A DNA stretch of 64,000 bases, taken from contig SMMW01000567.1 of the NCBI GenBank assembly GCA_004794655.1, positions 2,960,001 to 3,024,000 of the forward strand, in the 5' to 3' direction. Below the pieces are notes generated by a model. That model did no database searches. It saw nothing but the letters and a program-made list of their open reading frames with translations, and was not told the origin of the DNA. Each line of letters opens with the position of its first letter. The first letter of the stretch is position 1. Shown here in pieces: positions 26,154-37,600 of this stretch. The translations under genes and the position numbers were made by a program. This stretch comes from Marisa cornuarietis. Taxonomy: Eukaryota > Mollusca > Gastropoda > Architaenioglossa > Ampullariidae.

Positions 26154-26682
26154 GATTGCATCATATCCTTATAGGTTTTTTTAATAATGTGAAAAGTTTT
26201 ACTTTTCAGAATTTGAATATAGCCACATGTTTGACTGTCAAAATAGTATTTGTGTCACATGTGCAAAGCAGGATTTATGGCAACATTTTCATGTACTTTG
26301 ATGATGCACCAAAGGAAAAGAACTGCAAACATTCAGGGGATAAACATGTCAAGACATTTACGATGTTATCATTTCACAAAAATGCTGTGTTTTGATAGAA
26401 TTTGCATGTAAAATGAATTTCATGTTCTGCAGAGTCCATTACAATATTAAAACCACTGTCATCTCTCCTGCTCATTTGTGCACACAACTATACATTCCTG
26501 GCTGCTCTTGATTATCACTTTTATTTACAGGTGTATTTAACTTGTGGTTGTGATTATATATATCATGGATACCACTGTTTGCTTGCTTCATTAACACTGG
26601 ATTTGGTTGTGAAGCTTTGTAAATATGATGTAGTGAAAGGACACACATTTAACCAGTTTTGCATCCTGATTAACGCCCAGTA

Positions 26683-26688
26683 AATAAA
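26683..26688 (+). terminator. Possible distal MPRIP poly(A) signal
   Basis: AATAAA follows the stop codon by about 600 bases and precedes a T-rich, GU-like stretch, as expected downstream of a cleavage site. It is an alternative to the signal at 26148. Confidence 0.45.
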
Positions 26689-27273
26689 AGTGTTATGCCT
26701 TATTTTTAAAAATTGTTGTTATCATGCTTGCATAGTAATATTGACAGCTTAAATTGTTTAGAATGCATTTACATCTAAAGGTGGGAGGGTGTATGTGTGT
26801 GCTTGCAGGGACATAGGTGTGTGCACGTGCAAGTGTCTTGTAACATACCTCATAGCATAGTTTAAAAACTAGGTGCAATATATGCTGCTTAGATAAGTAC
26901 TTTGTAATTGAAAGTTGCACAGTTCTGTGAGTGGTTTGTACATGCATTGCTTTCTTTACATTTCAAGACTGGTTCAGCATTAATAGCAAGTATGCATAGA
27001 TTTGCATGCTTAGCAATTGTAGAGATGCAATCTCATTCTGTGTGATATATTTGTGTGTTTTTGCTGTTTGTGGATTTTTATTTATTTATTTATTTTTTTT
27101 TTTGATTAGGCAAAATTCTGCCAAGTTACTCCAAATTTGTTTTGTGTGTTATGAGTGAAATTATGGAATGTGTGCATCACTACATTTTCTTGCGTTCATA
27201 GCACTTACGACTGTGATGATGCAGTGTGCTCCCCTGCTCACAACTTACATTTGAGTAATATATCATTAATAAC

Positions 27274-28255
27274 TACTGTTTGCTGGTGATTGCACCCTAA
27301 ACGCCAGCACTGAGCATGAGATGCAGGCAGAGGTGGACCATCTGTCAGTAGCATGCGAAGACTTTGGTCTGACCATCAGCACCTCAAAGACCGAAGTCAT
27401 GCTACAGCCTGCCCTACCAGCAGCCGCACATCACAAGCAAGGGATGCCACCTGAAAGCAGTTGAGCATTTCACCTACCTGGGTAGCACTCTCTCAAACTC
27501 AGCAAACATCGATGCAGAAGTCAACAAAATCGCTTAAGTGAGTGCTGCCTATGGCAGACTGCTCAGAAACGTCTGGAAGCAAAGCGGTCTTAACCTCACC
27601 ACCAAGCTAAAAAAAATCTACACTGCAGTAGTCCTCCCCACCCTTATCTGTGCCAGTGAGACCCGGACCATCTATGCCAGACACGCCAAGCAGCTAAACC
27701 AGATCCATATGAGCTGCCTTTGCCACCTGCTACACATCGAATGGCATGATAGGATCCCTGACACAGAAGTCCTGAGGCAGGTTTGCATTCCCAGCATCCA
27801 CATGCTTCTGCTGACCTGCAGGCCAGATGAGCCGGACATGTTGTCCGTATGCCTGACAGTCATCTGCCAAAGCAGCTTTTCTATGGAGAGCTGTGCTAGG
27901 GAAAGCGCACAGTTGGAGGGCAGAAAAAGCGATACAAGGACAGCCTCAAAGCCACCCTCAGAAACCTTGGCATCAATGCTGCCACCTGGGAGGCCCTCGC
28001 CCGTCCATGTTGGTGCAGCACCCTCACCCAGGGAGCCTATGCAGCTGAGCCCAGACGTGTCACGGTAGTAGAAGAGAGACGCGCAGCATGAAAGGCTAAA
28101 ATGTCCATCCCTGCCAACTCCACATTTTCAACTCTTCAGAGCCCGGATTGGGCTCGCCAGCCACCTCCGCACCCATCACCACTACCATTAACTCCTCCGT
28201 TTTGAGTGAAGTCATGGTCATCATCGGCCCCTGATGGACAAACGAATGAAGACTA
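27274..28255 (+). mobile_element. 5'-truncated LINE insertion with 20-bp target duplication
   Basis: The insert is bounded by a perfect 20-bp direct repeat (27254-27273 and 28256-28275), the mark of target-primed reverse transcription. The sequence encodes the C-terminal part of a reverse transcriptase: an FADD-like site read as FAGDCTLNAS, then LTISTSKTEVM. After one or more frame breaks comes the AAYGRLLRNVWKQSGL thumb-like region (27538 onward) and IPDTEVLRQ. It ends with a decayed C2H2-like tail common in molluscan LINEs. Stops and frameshifts make it a dead copy. It lies about 1.2 kb downstream of MPRIP. Confidence 0.9.
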
Positions 28256-28275
28256 AGTAATATATCATTAATAAC

Positions 28276-30316
28276 AGTTTTTTCTGCAACAGCATTTTGT
28301 TAAGAATTCTTTCTTGGAAATAAAGAAATGGAAGCATAGAATTTTCAGCATCATGCAATAAATATATGCTATCGGACATTTCCAAAACCTTTATCTCTTA
28401 TTGAGACACATAGTAGTAAGGATTAGAGGCAGTATTACAATAATTAGAATCAAATTAGATTGTGTGTTGATTTCTTAAAACTCCTGATTTAAAATTTGTT
28501 ACTTTCAGAATGGGCTTATTTGGCATGTCGTTTTGCATTTCATGCCTGTTTGCTACATTCAGCTGCAGGCTATCTTTTTTTTAAAATATTGCTTGATGAA
28601 TGTAATACTTAGTGAAACTATTTTTGTTTTATATATATTTAAATAAATAACTTTCACTTACTGTTTTAACTATAATATGTTGCTGTTCTATATCACTGCA
28701 ACACTTTTGCCAACAATGTGCAAAATAACCACATATTGCTTGAGCAAAGTTAGAGACGGGTTTAAAGTTTTCTTCACATTCCCACTACAAAGTGGATACG
28801 CCCTATTGTCATTTATTATGCAATGTTCCATTTTTTCAGTCAGAAGAAATTTGGAGTGGGGTTTAAAAAAGATTCCTTGAAAACTTATATTTTGTATTCT
28901 ACGGTTGCAATAACTCCACATAGACGTATATGCTGAATGTCTGATTCTCCTTTGGCTTGAAGCTTGATTTTGTATCCCTTTGAAGTGAAAAGATTATATT
29001 TTAAGCTCTGTGCCATCAACAAAATTTATAGACAGGATGTGTATTGGACCTGCATTTTTAAATGTAAAAATTAGCATTGATACACCACTTTTGCCATCAG
29101 GTTTTTGCAGCTATCCCAAGACAGGGTTATTAATTTTTTTGTGCAAGACATTCTTACCTTATTCTGCACATAGCCTTGGGTTTAATGGACTATATGGACA
29201 AACTTATTCAAGTCTGATATTAGCTGTCACAGTTTTCCATAGATTGTTGGACTTTGTGTGCCAGTGGTCTGTAGTTAACATATCACCTTCACAAGTTCTT
29301 GTTTTTTAACATGGAAAGATTACTTTAGGCTTTCTTAACTTCAGTTATTATTTGCTTTTGCTCCTGATGAACAACTGTTTGGCTTGGGCACAGTAGAAAT
29401 TATGGTTGTTTGTAATGTGAAGTTTTATTGAATCATTACCCACTGCAAAGAATGCTGTTAGACAGATCTTCCTTCTTATGTATTTCAACTGATAAATTGC
29501 CAAAGGCTTGCTTGTGTTTGTACTTACATGCACAGAAAATAATGAATACCCATGAATATTCTTATCCACCCCTGTCTCAGTAACCTCAGAGGAGTGTAGT
29601 CAACGTCAATATTTGGCTGTGCTATAACTTCAACATATCTTCTATATTAATTTATGATGTATGGTTTTGAGCCTTCCCTTCTTGAGAGAATGCTCATTTA
29701 TTTAATGCCATCTTGGTCTACTTTAAGGCAGTCTCCTGTAAATCTCTTCGGTCATTTGATGTTTACGAACAGATTCTCGAGTTGTACAGGTTATACGAGA
29801 GACAAGAAGAGCTTATTAAGGTTGTTCTTGCAAAAGGTTACATGTTTTGCAAAATATATATACTAATACACAATTGCTCTTGCCCATTTTGATTTTTAAA
29901 TTCAGAAGGTATTGCTATATTTTGTCAAATATGTTGTCTGTGTATTTATGTATGCAGGGGAAACTAATGCTAAACAAGATTCAGTACAAAGTTTTGAGTA
30001 TAAATGCAACTGAGTAGCACACTATTGACCTAAAATTATTGTAATTATCAAGAAATAAATATTTTCACATGGTTTTGTAGGTTCCTATTTCATATTTGCT
30101 GAGATGGAGGTTGCTTACAAAATTTAGTGGTATTGTCTACTTGTCTAACAAGCGACCTATTCATGTTTGGTGCATCTTGTTTGTCAGTGCTTGCGCCATT
30201 TATTTTCAGATGCCCTTGACACCCTTTTCTTCACTATTACCTGGCATGTTTATGCACACACTATGGAGGATAATTTTTGGAATAGGACTTTCTTTTTTTG
30301 AAACCTTTGACGTTAT
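28276..30316. other. Intergenic sequence without recognisable features
   Basis: This is AT-rich DNA with scattered AATAAA motifs (for example near 28318) and no convincing exon, repeat or RNA gene. It could include a very long MPRIP 3' UTR, but nothing in the sequence requires that. Confidence 0.5.
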
Positions 30317-31078
30317 AGAAATATAAAATAATACTTTATTTGTCCCAAAGGGCAATTTGGTGGCAGCTCGATTAAATTAAAAAAAAAACACACACACACA
30401 AAACACGCGCACACGACACACAACAAAACACGCACACACAACTTACAGACAACACACATACAAAACACCACACACACACATTCATATGCACCAAACAGAC
30501 TTCCACATTCATTCGCACAGCACCATTCAATAGATGCACGCCCAAAACAATGAATGACAGCCGCATTATGTTAGTCCTGCATGCAGGCACACAAAATTCG
30601 CGGACTGATGGGAGCTGGACAAACTCTCTCAACAGGACATGCCTGTCATCACGAAGGATTGCAGATACTTTCAGAAATGTTTGCCTGTTATATAGAGATT
30701 GAAGAGTACTCTGGGCTGTCCCAATGACTTTTGAGCAGGTGGATACCACGCGATGTAGGCTGCTCTTGTCCTTAACCGATAAGCTGTTATAGAACAGATA
30801 AACGAGAAGGACAGCATACTCTCTATGTGTGATCTATAAAAAAACTGAAGAAATTGGTGGGAGACAGAGAAAGACTTCAGCTTCAGGAGAAGGAAGAGGC
30901 GCTTTTGAGCTTTCTTCACAACAGTTTGAGTGTTGACATCCCAGCAAAGTCGCCCATCGAAGATGGTGCCCAGGTATTTAAAAACAGGAACAATTTCCAC
31001 CTCCTTGTCGTGGATGACACAGGAATTGGTGAATTCCGACAAAAATCAAAAACCATCTCTTTGGTCTTACATTAAGTT
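30317..31078 (-). mobile_element. LINE 3'-end relic (CR1/L2/Rex-like), antisense
   Basis: Reading the minus strand from about 31078 gives KTKEMVFDF. After a frameshift it gives VFKYLGTIFDGRLCWDVNTQ and KKAQKRLFLLLKLKSFSVSH, the end of a non-LTR reverse transcriptase domain. A further frame (30372-30749) continues with CSKVIGTAQSTLQSLYNRQT. The element ends at about 30317 in a GGGACAAATAAAGTATTATT tail typical of such LINEs. A CA-rich region has replaced part of the C-terminus. It is frameshifted, hence inactive. Confidence 0.8.
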
Positions 31079-31419
31079 TTAAGAAATATAGCTACCCCTT
31101 TGACTGTTACACTCTGAAATAAGCTACTGATGGGATAGTGATTCCCAGCTGCCAGCACACACTGGATTCAATTGCGTAGCCAGAGTGAGAGAAAAACTTT
31201 TGATGCTGTTACATTATAAAGTTAATGCTTACTGTTGCCATGTTCCCGAGTTTTACGACAATTCGGACACTGGGCCCATGGGGGACAATCAGGACTCTTA
31301 CCACCGATCTTGCAGGGGAACAATTTGTACAATGAGAACAGCTGACATGACTAATTTCCACACACAGCTCACGAACCCCCACCCCTGCTCTTTCCGGAAC
31401 AAAGGACTTAATGATGCAT

Positions 31420-32406
31420 GAGTTAATGTACAACAATACAAATTTTGCCTTTATTATTATTTAACAGATCAAAGTCCTGGTCATGTAGTTCCTTGATTTC
31501 TGTGGCAACAGAAGGCAGTCCTGACAGTTTCCTGTCAGACTCACCCCTTGTGTCAAGGTTCTCTAACCCAAGTGTTCTTCCTCCCAAATCTTGCCTTAAG
31601 ACTTGGTCTCGAGTAAAAAGTTGGCGTTGGAGAAACTGAAGTCGTTGACTGGTTGATTCGTTCACTCTGACATCGTGTTGAGAAGTCTTGCAATGTTCTC
31701 ATTTCGCTACTTCACTTCGCACAAGGGATGCCATTGGTCAACCACTCACCTAGTATCCTTCATCCAAGTAGCCAGCAAGGACAAGAGGGAGGCACCACCC
31801 CTATTGACCCTTTATCCCACCTACAGGTGGCAGGGTGGACAGGTGACTAATCCTCCCTACCATATCATCTTACTAGGTCCTGGCAGACAGGTGTGGGGAC
31901 GACCCCTGAGATGTTAATCTCTTCCTAGATGTCATTGACACCTCTGCTAGCCAGCTGGTCACACTTGGCATGCTGCAAGCAGTTAAGTCCGTCTATCCCA
32001 TGCAGCACCTCTACGGTGACTGGTTGATTCGTTCACACTGACATCGTGTTGAGAAGTCTTGCAATGTTCTCATTTCGCTACTTCACTTCGCACAAGGGAT
32101 GCCATTGGTCAACCACTCACCTAGTATCCTTCATCCAAGTAGCCAGCAAGGACAAGAGGGAGGCACCACCCCTATTGACCCTTTATCCCACCTACAGGTG
32201 GCAGGGTGGACAGGTGACTAATCCTCCCTACCATATCATCTTACTAGGTCCTGGCAGACAGGTGTGGGGACGACCCCTGAGATGTTAATCTCTTCCTAGA
32301 TGTCATTGACACCTCTGCTAGCCAGCTGGTCACACTTGGCATGCTGCAAGCAGTTAAGTCCGTCTATCCCATGCAGCACCTCTACGCTTGCTTACCCCTC
32401 TTTGTT
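31420..32406 (-). mobile_element. Possible unclassified element containing the 371-bp tandem units
   Basis: The motif TGCATGAGT occurs just before 31421 and again at about 32404-32412, and could be a target duplication around an element of roughly 1 kb. On the minus strand the segment ends in AATAATAATAAAGGC followed by TTTGTATTGTTG, like a transcript end. There is an open frame of 80 codons at 31665-31423 (minus) of no known family. A chance 9-bp match is possible. Confidence 0.3.
31646..32386. repeat. Tandem duplication, two 371-bp units
   Basis: Unit 1 (31646-32016) and unit 2 (32017-32386) are identical as far as I can read, except for one base (TTCACTCTGAC against TTCACACTGAC). The offset is exactly 371. 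The unit contains an 80-codon open frame on the plus strand (31675 and 32046). Its predicted product is unlike any family I know, so I do not call it a gene. Such near-identity points to a very recent duplication, or to repeats inside a mobile element. Confidence 0.9.
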
Positions 32407-32593
32407 GCATGAGTGATCTTCGGCTTGTCAAGCCGCACTAGACTTGTGAGCGATGTTCCATCCCTTCCAAGGTTACCACATGACACTTTTTTTTTACAAG
32501 AATGTTACCAGACACTAAGTATTAACTTTTGCCACCACTACTTTTCAAGCATATGAAAAAAGCCAGACACATATCCCATAATGTTTCATAATG

Positions 32594-32599
32594 TTTATT
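32594..32599 (-). terminator. TOMM22 poly(A) signal
   Basis: On the minus strand AATAAA lies about 235 bases after the TOMM22 stop codon, in an AT-rich stretch. It is a plausible end of the 3' UTR. Confidence 0.55.
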
Positions 32600-32830
32600 A
32601 AAATAAAAATACACCACACTTTTATAAAACAATAACGCCATATGCTTTCCATTCACTATCACATGCATTATCACTTTTACGCTGGTGTGCACTCTGCACC
32701 TACTTGGCTACATCCATGCTAACGGCTTTCCGTGAATGACAATGCAAATTATCAGCTTTTTTGATCAAAAAGACCCGTTTATGGTGATTTTGAAAAAAAA
32801 AGCAAAGGTGTTCTATGGAAGCACGTACAG

Positions 32831-34128
32831 TTACTTTGATCCCATCATGCCTGGTGTCACCATGCCTATCCCAGGTAGAAGGTTCTGACTTCCTGTTCCA
32901 GAAACTGCAGCATTGGGACCCAGCAAGATCTGACACAAAAAACATGATTGTAACTTCCTGTGGCATGAAAGACATCAAAACATGTAAATTAATGTTATGC
33001 CTGGCTTTTATTAGGCATTGTAAGTGCTGCAAACTTATGCTACACACACAGCACTCTGCAATAAAAAAAATAAAACAGATGCCCATGGGACAAAATCTTT
33101 ACTCTCAACATGCCAACTAAATGGCCAGTTCTCTGTTACCCACATTTTCACATGCAAAACACAAGCCCATGCATCTCTGCATGCACAAACCAAAGCAGCT
33201 GTAATAACCTGTCTCTGTTGTTGTAGCTGTTGCTCCTGCTGCTGCGCACGTTCAGATTCAAAGACTACAGGAAGCACCATGATAGTTGCTGAGGATGCTA
33301 AAATCCACAAAGCATTGCGGCCAAAACTGTAGCTGGTCTTGAAAGCCAAGCCTGACAAGCCAATGAAGTGACAAAAAAACTTTTGCACTGGATCAGGAAA
33401 CATTTCAGTCAAGCCCCATAGTCGCTCTGACAGTGTTTCATCTAAGTCCTAGGAAACAAAACCAGATTATTGCATATTTTACCATGTGTTAGTCATTAAG
33501 ACTTTAGCTGTTTCAGCTTTCCTTTTTATTACCGACGTGTTAGTAAAGATAAATAGGGTCAGTCAATTCGACCACAAAATAAATTTTGGTGTGGCTTAAA
33601 AAGAATGGGAACCTGGGGAAAAGATTTCTACAATAAAAAATCCAACAAAATTTTACCTATTTCTTGAAGACATTATAATAGTATGTAAACCTCCCCAATA
33701 CTTAAACAAGTTGGTAAATGTGTATGGAAAAGTCATAAAATTAAGGGTGAAGCAGAAAAGGTCGATAGCAACGTTTGAATACAAGAAGACGACGAAGGCT
33801 ACTAAGATTCAAGGCGATTTCTCTAGTTTATCAGACTCCCATCAGGTCGTAGATTTAGAGTTCCCAAGGTAAAGGTAACTCGAGAAAAACGACTTTCGTT
33901 TACAGGTTAATTAAAATGATCGTTGTCAAAGCCATTGCCAAGGACCTCCACTCTTTCATGATACACACCGTAACATGTCATTTGACAATTCAGTCAGTTC
34001 CACCAACCAGTCTTCATAATGAAACCGAAAAGAATTTACGATCCACTAGTTTACATTAGCCGTACCTCATCCTCTTCGGTCTCCTCTAAAGGTCGTGTCG
34101 ACACTTGCAGCACGTTGTCTGTTGCCAT
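32831..34128 (-). CDS. TOMM22: Mitochondrial import receptor subunit TOM22
   Basis: This is the central receptor and organiser of the TOM complex in the mitochondrial outer membrane. Three exons on the minus strand, 34128-34066, 33448-33209 and 32929-32831, join in phase 0 to give 133 residues (human about 142). Diagnostic features are an acidic cytosolic N-terminus (EETEEDEDLDE), the strongly conserved LDETLSERLWGLTEMFP block, a single tail-anchor helix around residues 67-84 (LWILASSATIMVLPVV) followed by VFESE, a Gln-rich stretch, and the C-terminal ILLGPN block. The start is the first ATG upstream of the acidic block. The gene is head-to-head with SLC25A10. Its C-terminal exon is short, and was recognised from its match to the family's ILLGPN ending. 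Confidence 0.93.
33596..33709. repeat. 114-bp inverted repeat, left copy (in TOMM22 intron 1)
   Basis: Its reverse complement recurs at 39783-39896 with only three mismatches in 114 bases by eye. Sequences outside the 114 bp do not match. The two copies point towards each other across the whole SLC25A10 gene. No terminal repeats or target duplication are evident, so the kind of repeat is unknown. Confidence 0.9.
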
Positions 34129-34689
34129 TTTGCAAGGATTACCGAAAACCGATCAGGCGAAGGGAGGTCTAAATTATTCAACGAATAATACACCTTCCAG
34201 AAATAATATATTCAGTTTATTAGATCTTATATATATATATTAAATATTAATAATAAATATCAAAAAGCTCACAAAATGTGATTGTTTGTTAAGTTTTTCA
34301 CTAAAAAATGTTATATCAATTTAATTGATAGGCCCTACTTCCCTGAGACTTATCTTGCGTGATTTACGGCACCAACCACTCATAAAATAACTATAAAATA
34401 CATAATAAAGATTATGAAAGAAATAGCTATTTTACTTTTTTATGTTATTTATTTGATAATTTTATAAATAACAAATGTTTGTTGTGTCGTAAAAAAAGGA
34501 AGGTCAACTCCTAATCACCTTTCCTTGACCTGAAATGTCACGTTCACGAATAGTTTAATATAGGCCTAGTGCGATTTCGGTCAGTTCTGGCAGCAGAGTA
34601 AGACAGGACCTAGCAAGCAGATCCCATATAAATGTGCCAAACTTAATAATCACCGTTAAGCAAAGGTGTTATAACGCATCAGTATTAAT
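34129..34689. promoter_or_regulatory. Shared divergent promoter region between TOMM22 and SLC25A10
   Basis: Only 561 bp separate the two start codons, so the 5' UTRs and promoters of both genes must lie here or overlap. The interval is AT-rich, with a (TA)n run near 34228-34240 and no clear single TATA box assignable to either gene. Its role as a bidirectional promoter is inferred from the spacing and from the related cell location of the products. Confidence 0.6.
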
Positions 34690-37600
34690 ATGGCCCAAGC
34701 ACCTGTCGATAAACGCAAGAGGATAGGAAGATGGTATTTCGGAGGTCTTGCAAGCGCAGGAGCAGCATGCTGCACACATCCTCTGGATCTTCTGAAGGTA
34801 ATAATTATTTTTATAATTTTTGTTCGCTCCAGGTTCAAAATGCATTTTGCCAAATCACTACATTTCAGTTGCTCTGGTGTATGCTTTACGTACGTGTGTT
34901 TACAAATGAATGCTGGAAAGAATCAGTCACTTTTTTGGAACTGGAACAATGTTTACGGGATTTGAATGTGAAGGACATTTAAAACAGATAGTTTTAAGAG
35001 GCTAGGAATCATGAATGAAGATGAACATTTTGTATATCAGCTATCTAGCAGCTGCAGCAGCAGTCAAGGTAGTGTTTTCAACATAGCGACGCGCAGTTAT
35101 TGAGATGCCATGAACAGTTTGATCAGAAACAGGTCACTTAAGTGGGAAACAGCAAGTGTTAAACTAGATCATGAAAAAGCTAAATGGCATATCACAACAG
35201 GGAAGTTTACATTTTGTTGTGGTCATGATATAGACGGGGCTATAGATCTTGTGACAGGACAATTATTATTATTATTTATAAGAGGAGAGTTTTATTATCA
35301 TAATCTTTTATACATATGTTAAAAATGTTATGTGTTTTTTCAGTTCATAACAGCACCAGTATTAACATATGGAAGTACTAGGTATTTAAAATTTTCTGTT
35401 CATGTGCTTTATGTATATGTATTAACTTTTAAAAACAATGGAGATATGATAGAGATATAATTGTTGTTACCTTTTCTGTTTTAAGGTTCACCTTCAGACA
35501 CAGCAAAAAGAAAAAGTCACCCTCTTGCAGATGGGCATCCGTGTAGTCAAGAGTGATGGCATTCTTGGACTTTATAATGGTATTTCAGCTTCAATTCTTC
35601 GCCAGGTATGTTTTCATTTGTTAGTTGCTGCTTACAACAGTAAGTCTGCATTTATTTACTTTGGCAGGTCCAACATCCTACATCCTAAGTGCTTTGAGTG
35701 AATTATACTCAACTAATAGTACTTTAGGTCAAAATAAAGATTTGTTTCTTTTTGGGTATCAAACAGTCCCAACTGTTTTCTTTCTTAGAAATTTAGCATA
35801 GAATCTTCTGGCCTGTTTTTATGTTAAATCTATGTTAGTAGTAGTTGGAGAAAAAAAGTAATTGATGTCCCTTTTGTTATTGTTATCATTTGTGTTATTT
35901 TTGTTTTCATTGTTGCTACTGCTGTTGTCACTGTGCTGAGTATTATCTGGTACATGCAGTTTGTTTGTGAGAGTTGAAGCAATAATGACTTTTGTGTTGG
36001 TGTGCAGTTTATCATTACACTCTGTTGGACACATTCTTCTTGCAGCTAACCTATTCCATGACAAGGTTTGCTGTGTATGAAACAGTGAAAAAGAGGATTG
36101 TAGCAGATGGTGGCCAATTTCCTTTCTACCAGAAGGTGTTGCTGGCTGGGATTTCGGGTGCAATGGGAGGATTGGTGGGCACACCTGCTGACATGGTTAA
36201 CGTCAGGTGAGCAAGATAGTGTCATACTCCTGTTACCATTCTCCCCAGCATGTGATCATAAAACTTACTCAGCAGCAAATGTATCCTCAGAATTATCCAG
36301 ACACAGGATGGTTAGTTGTATTTAATGTTAGGATATTTTTGAGTGACAAACATGTTGTATAGTTAGTGCCCTTAAGAGCAAAAGGATGTGGTTTCAAACC
36401 TCATTTCGAGCACATCTTACAACTCAGTGGCCTAGTGTCCAGGCTGCCAGACCATTACATTAGTTATGCTTAACTAACTGGAGGCATAGTTTAAAGCAAA
36501 CAAAATAAAAAAAAAGAAAGGAGGAAAGTTGGACAGACAAGGCTTCACTACTTTGCTTGTGATATTTTCAGAATGCAGAATGATGTCAAGCTGCCAAAGA
36601 ACCAGAGACGAAAGTAAGATCCCGGCTAAGATCTGTTGTCTGTCCTTTCATCATACAGGTACTATGTCAAAGTTATAAATGACAATTAGAATTAAAAGCT
36701 GGGATTATTCCTGGTGCTACATGTTTATGAGGGGCTTGTACTTAAGTGTAACTATAAGAGCTGTTATAACCAGTGTTGTTTTCTTTTACCAGGAAAGCGT
36801 AGCAACTACATCTTTTTATCTGTTTTAATTTGTGCAGTTTTATTTACAAGTTATAACTTTGGAAGTTCTGAAACAAATGTAAGGATACTTGAAGCTTTAC
36901 ATTTTATCATTTTGTACATGAACATTTCTAAAAATATTTTTCTCTGTAAATGAAAATTGTAGAAAGTGATGTGTGATTAATTTCTTGATTTCAGCTATAA
37001 GCATGCCATTGATGGCCTGTACAGAGTAGTGAAGGAAGAGGGTCCTATCAAGTCCTTCAATGGTGCCACAATGGCCAGCTCTCGTGCTGTCCTGGTCACC
37101 ATTGGTCAGGTCAGGTTTGTGTAAATATTTCTCTTGGTCAAATGCCTGTAATCTGTCTAGTGCGCACATCATGATTTGTTGTGTTCAGATGTCTTGATAG
37201 GTCATGTAGATGACAGATTAATTTGGGACATGCTCATTGGTGGGTTTTTTTTTTGGTGCCGTTAGTTGGCTAATATTTAATAGTTTTGAGAATTGTGTTT
37301 ATTATATTTCTCTTTGACTTGCTTTGCATTCTGGTTACAGTTGGCATGCTATGATCAGATCAAGATTGGAATGCTCAAAACTGGCTTCTTCCAGGACAAC
37401 ATAGTCCTTCATCTGACCTGCAGTACGATAGCGGTGAGATAATTACACTCTAAAGCAGGTGCTGACAGGTGTATGTGTGTATGCACGGGCACACAGGTGT
37501 GGCTGTCTGTGTATATATGTAATATGCCACCACAAAATGAGTGAAGAATGACTCGCAGAAGCAATGAGTTGCCTCCCTTTCAGCTAATCCCTCAGTGGGT

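Noticed and set aside
31423..31665. 80-codon minus-strand frame ending near an AATAAA
   Set aside because: It has a reasonable composition but no recognisable domain, and overlaps the tandem unit. It was kept only as part of a possible element.
31675..32288. Two identical 80-codon frames, possible tandem gene pair
   Set aside because: The identity is explained by the 371-bp DNA duplication. The predicted peptide resembles no family, and the surrounding sequence is also duplicated.
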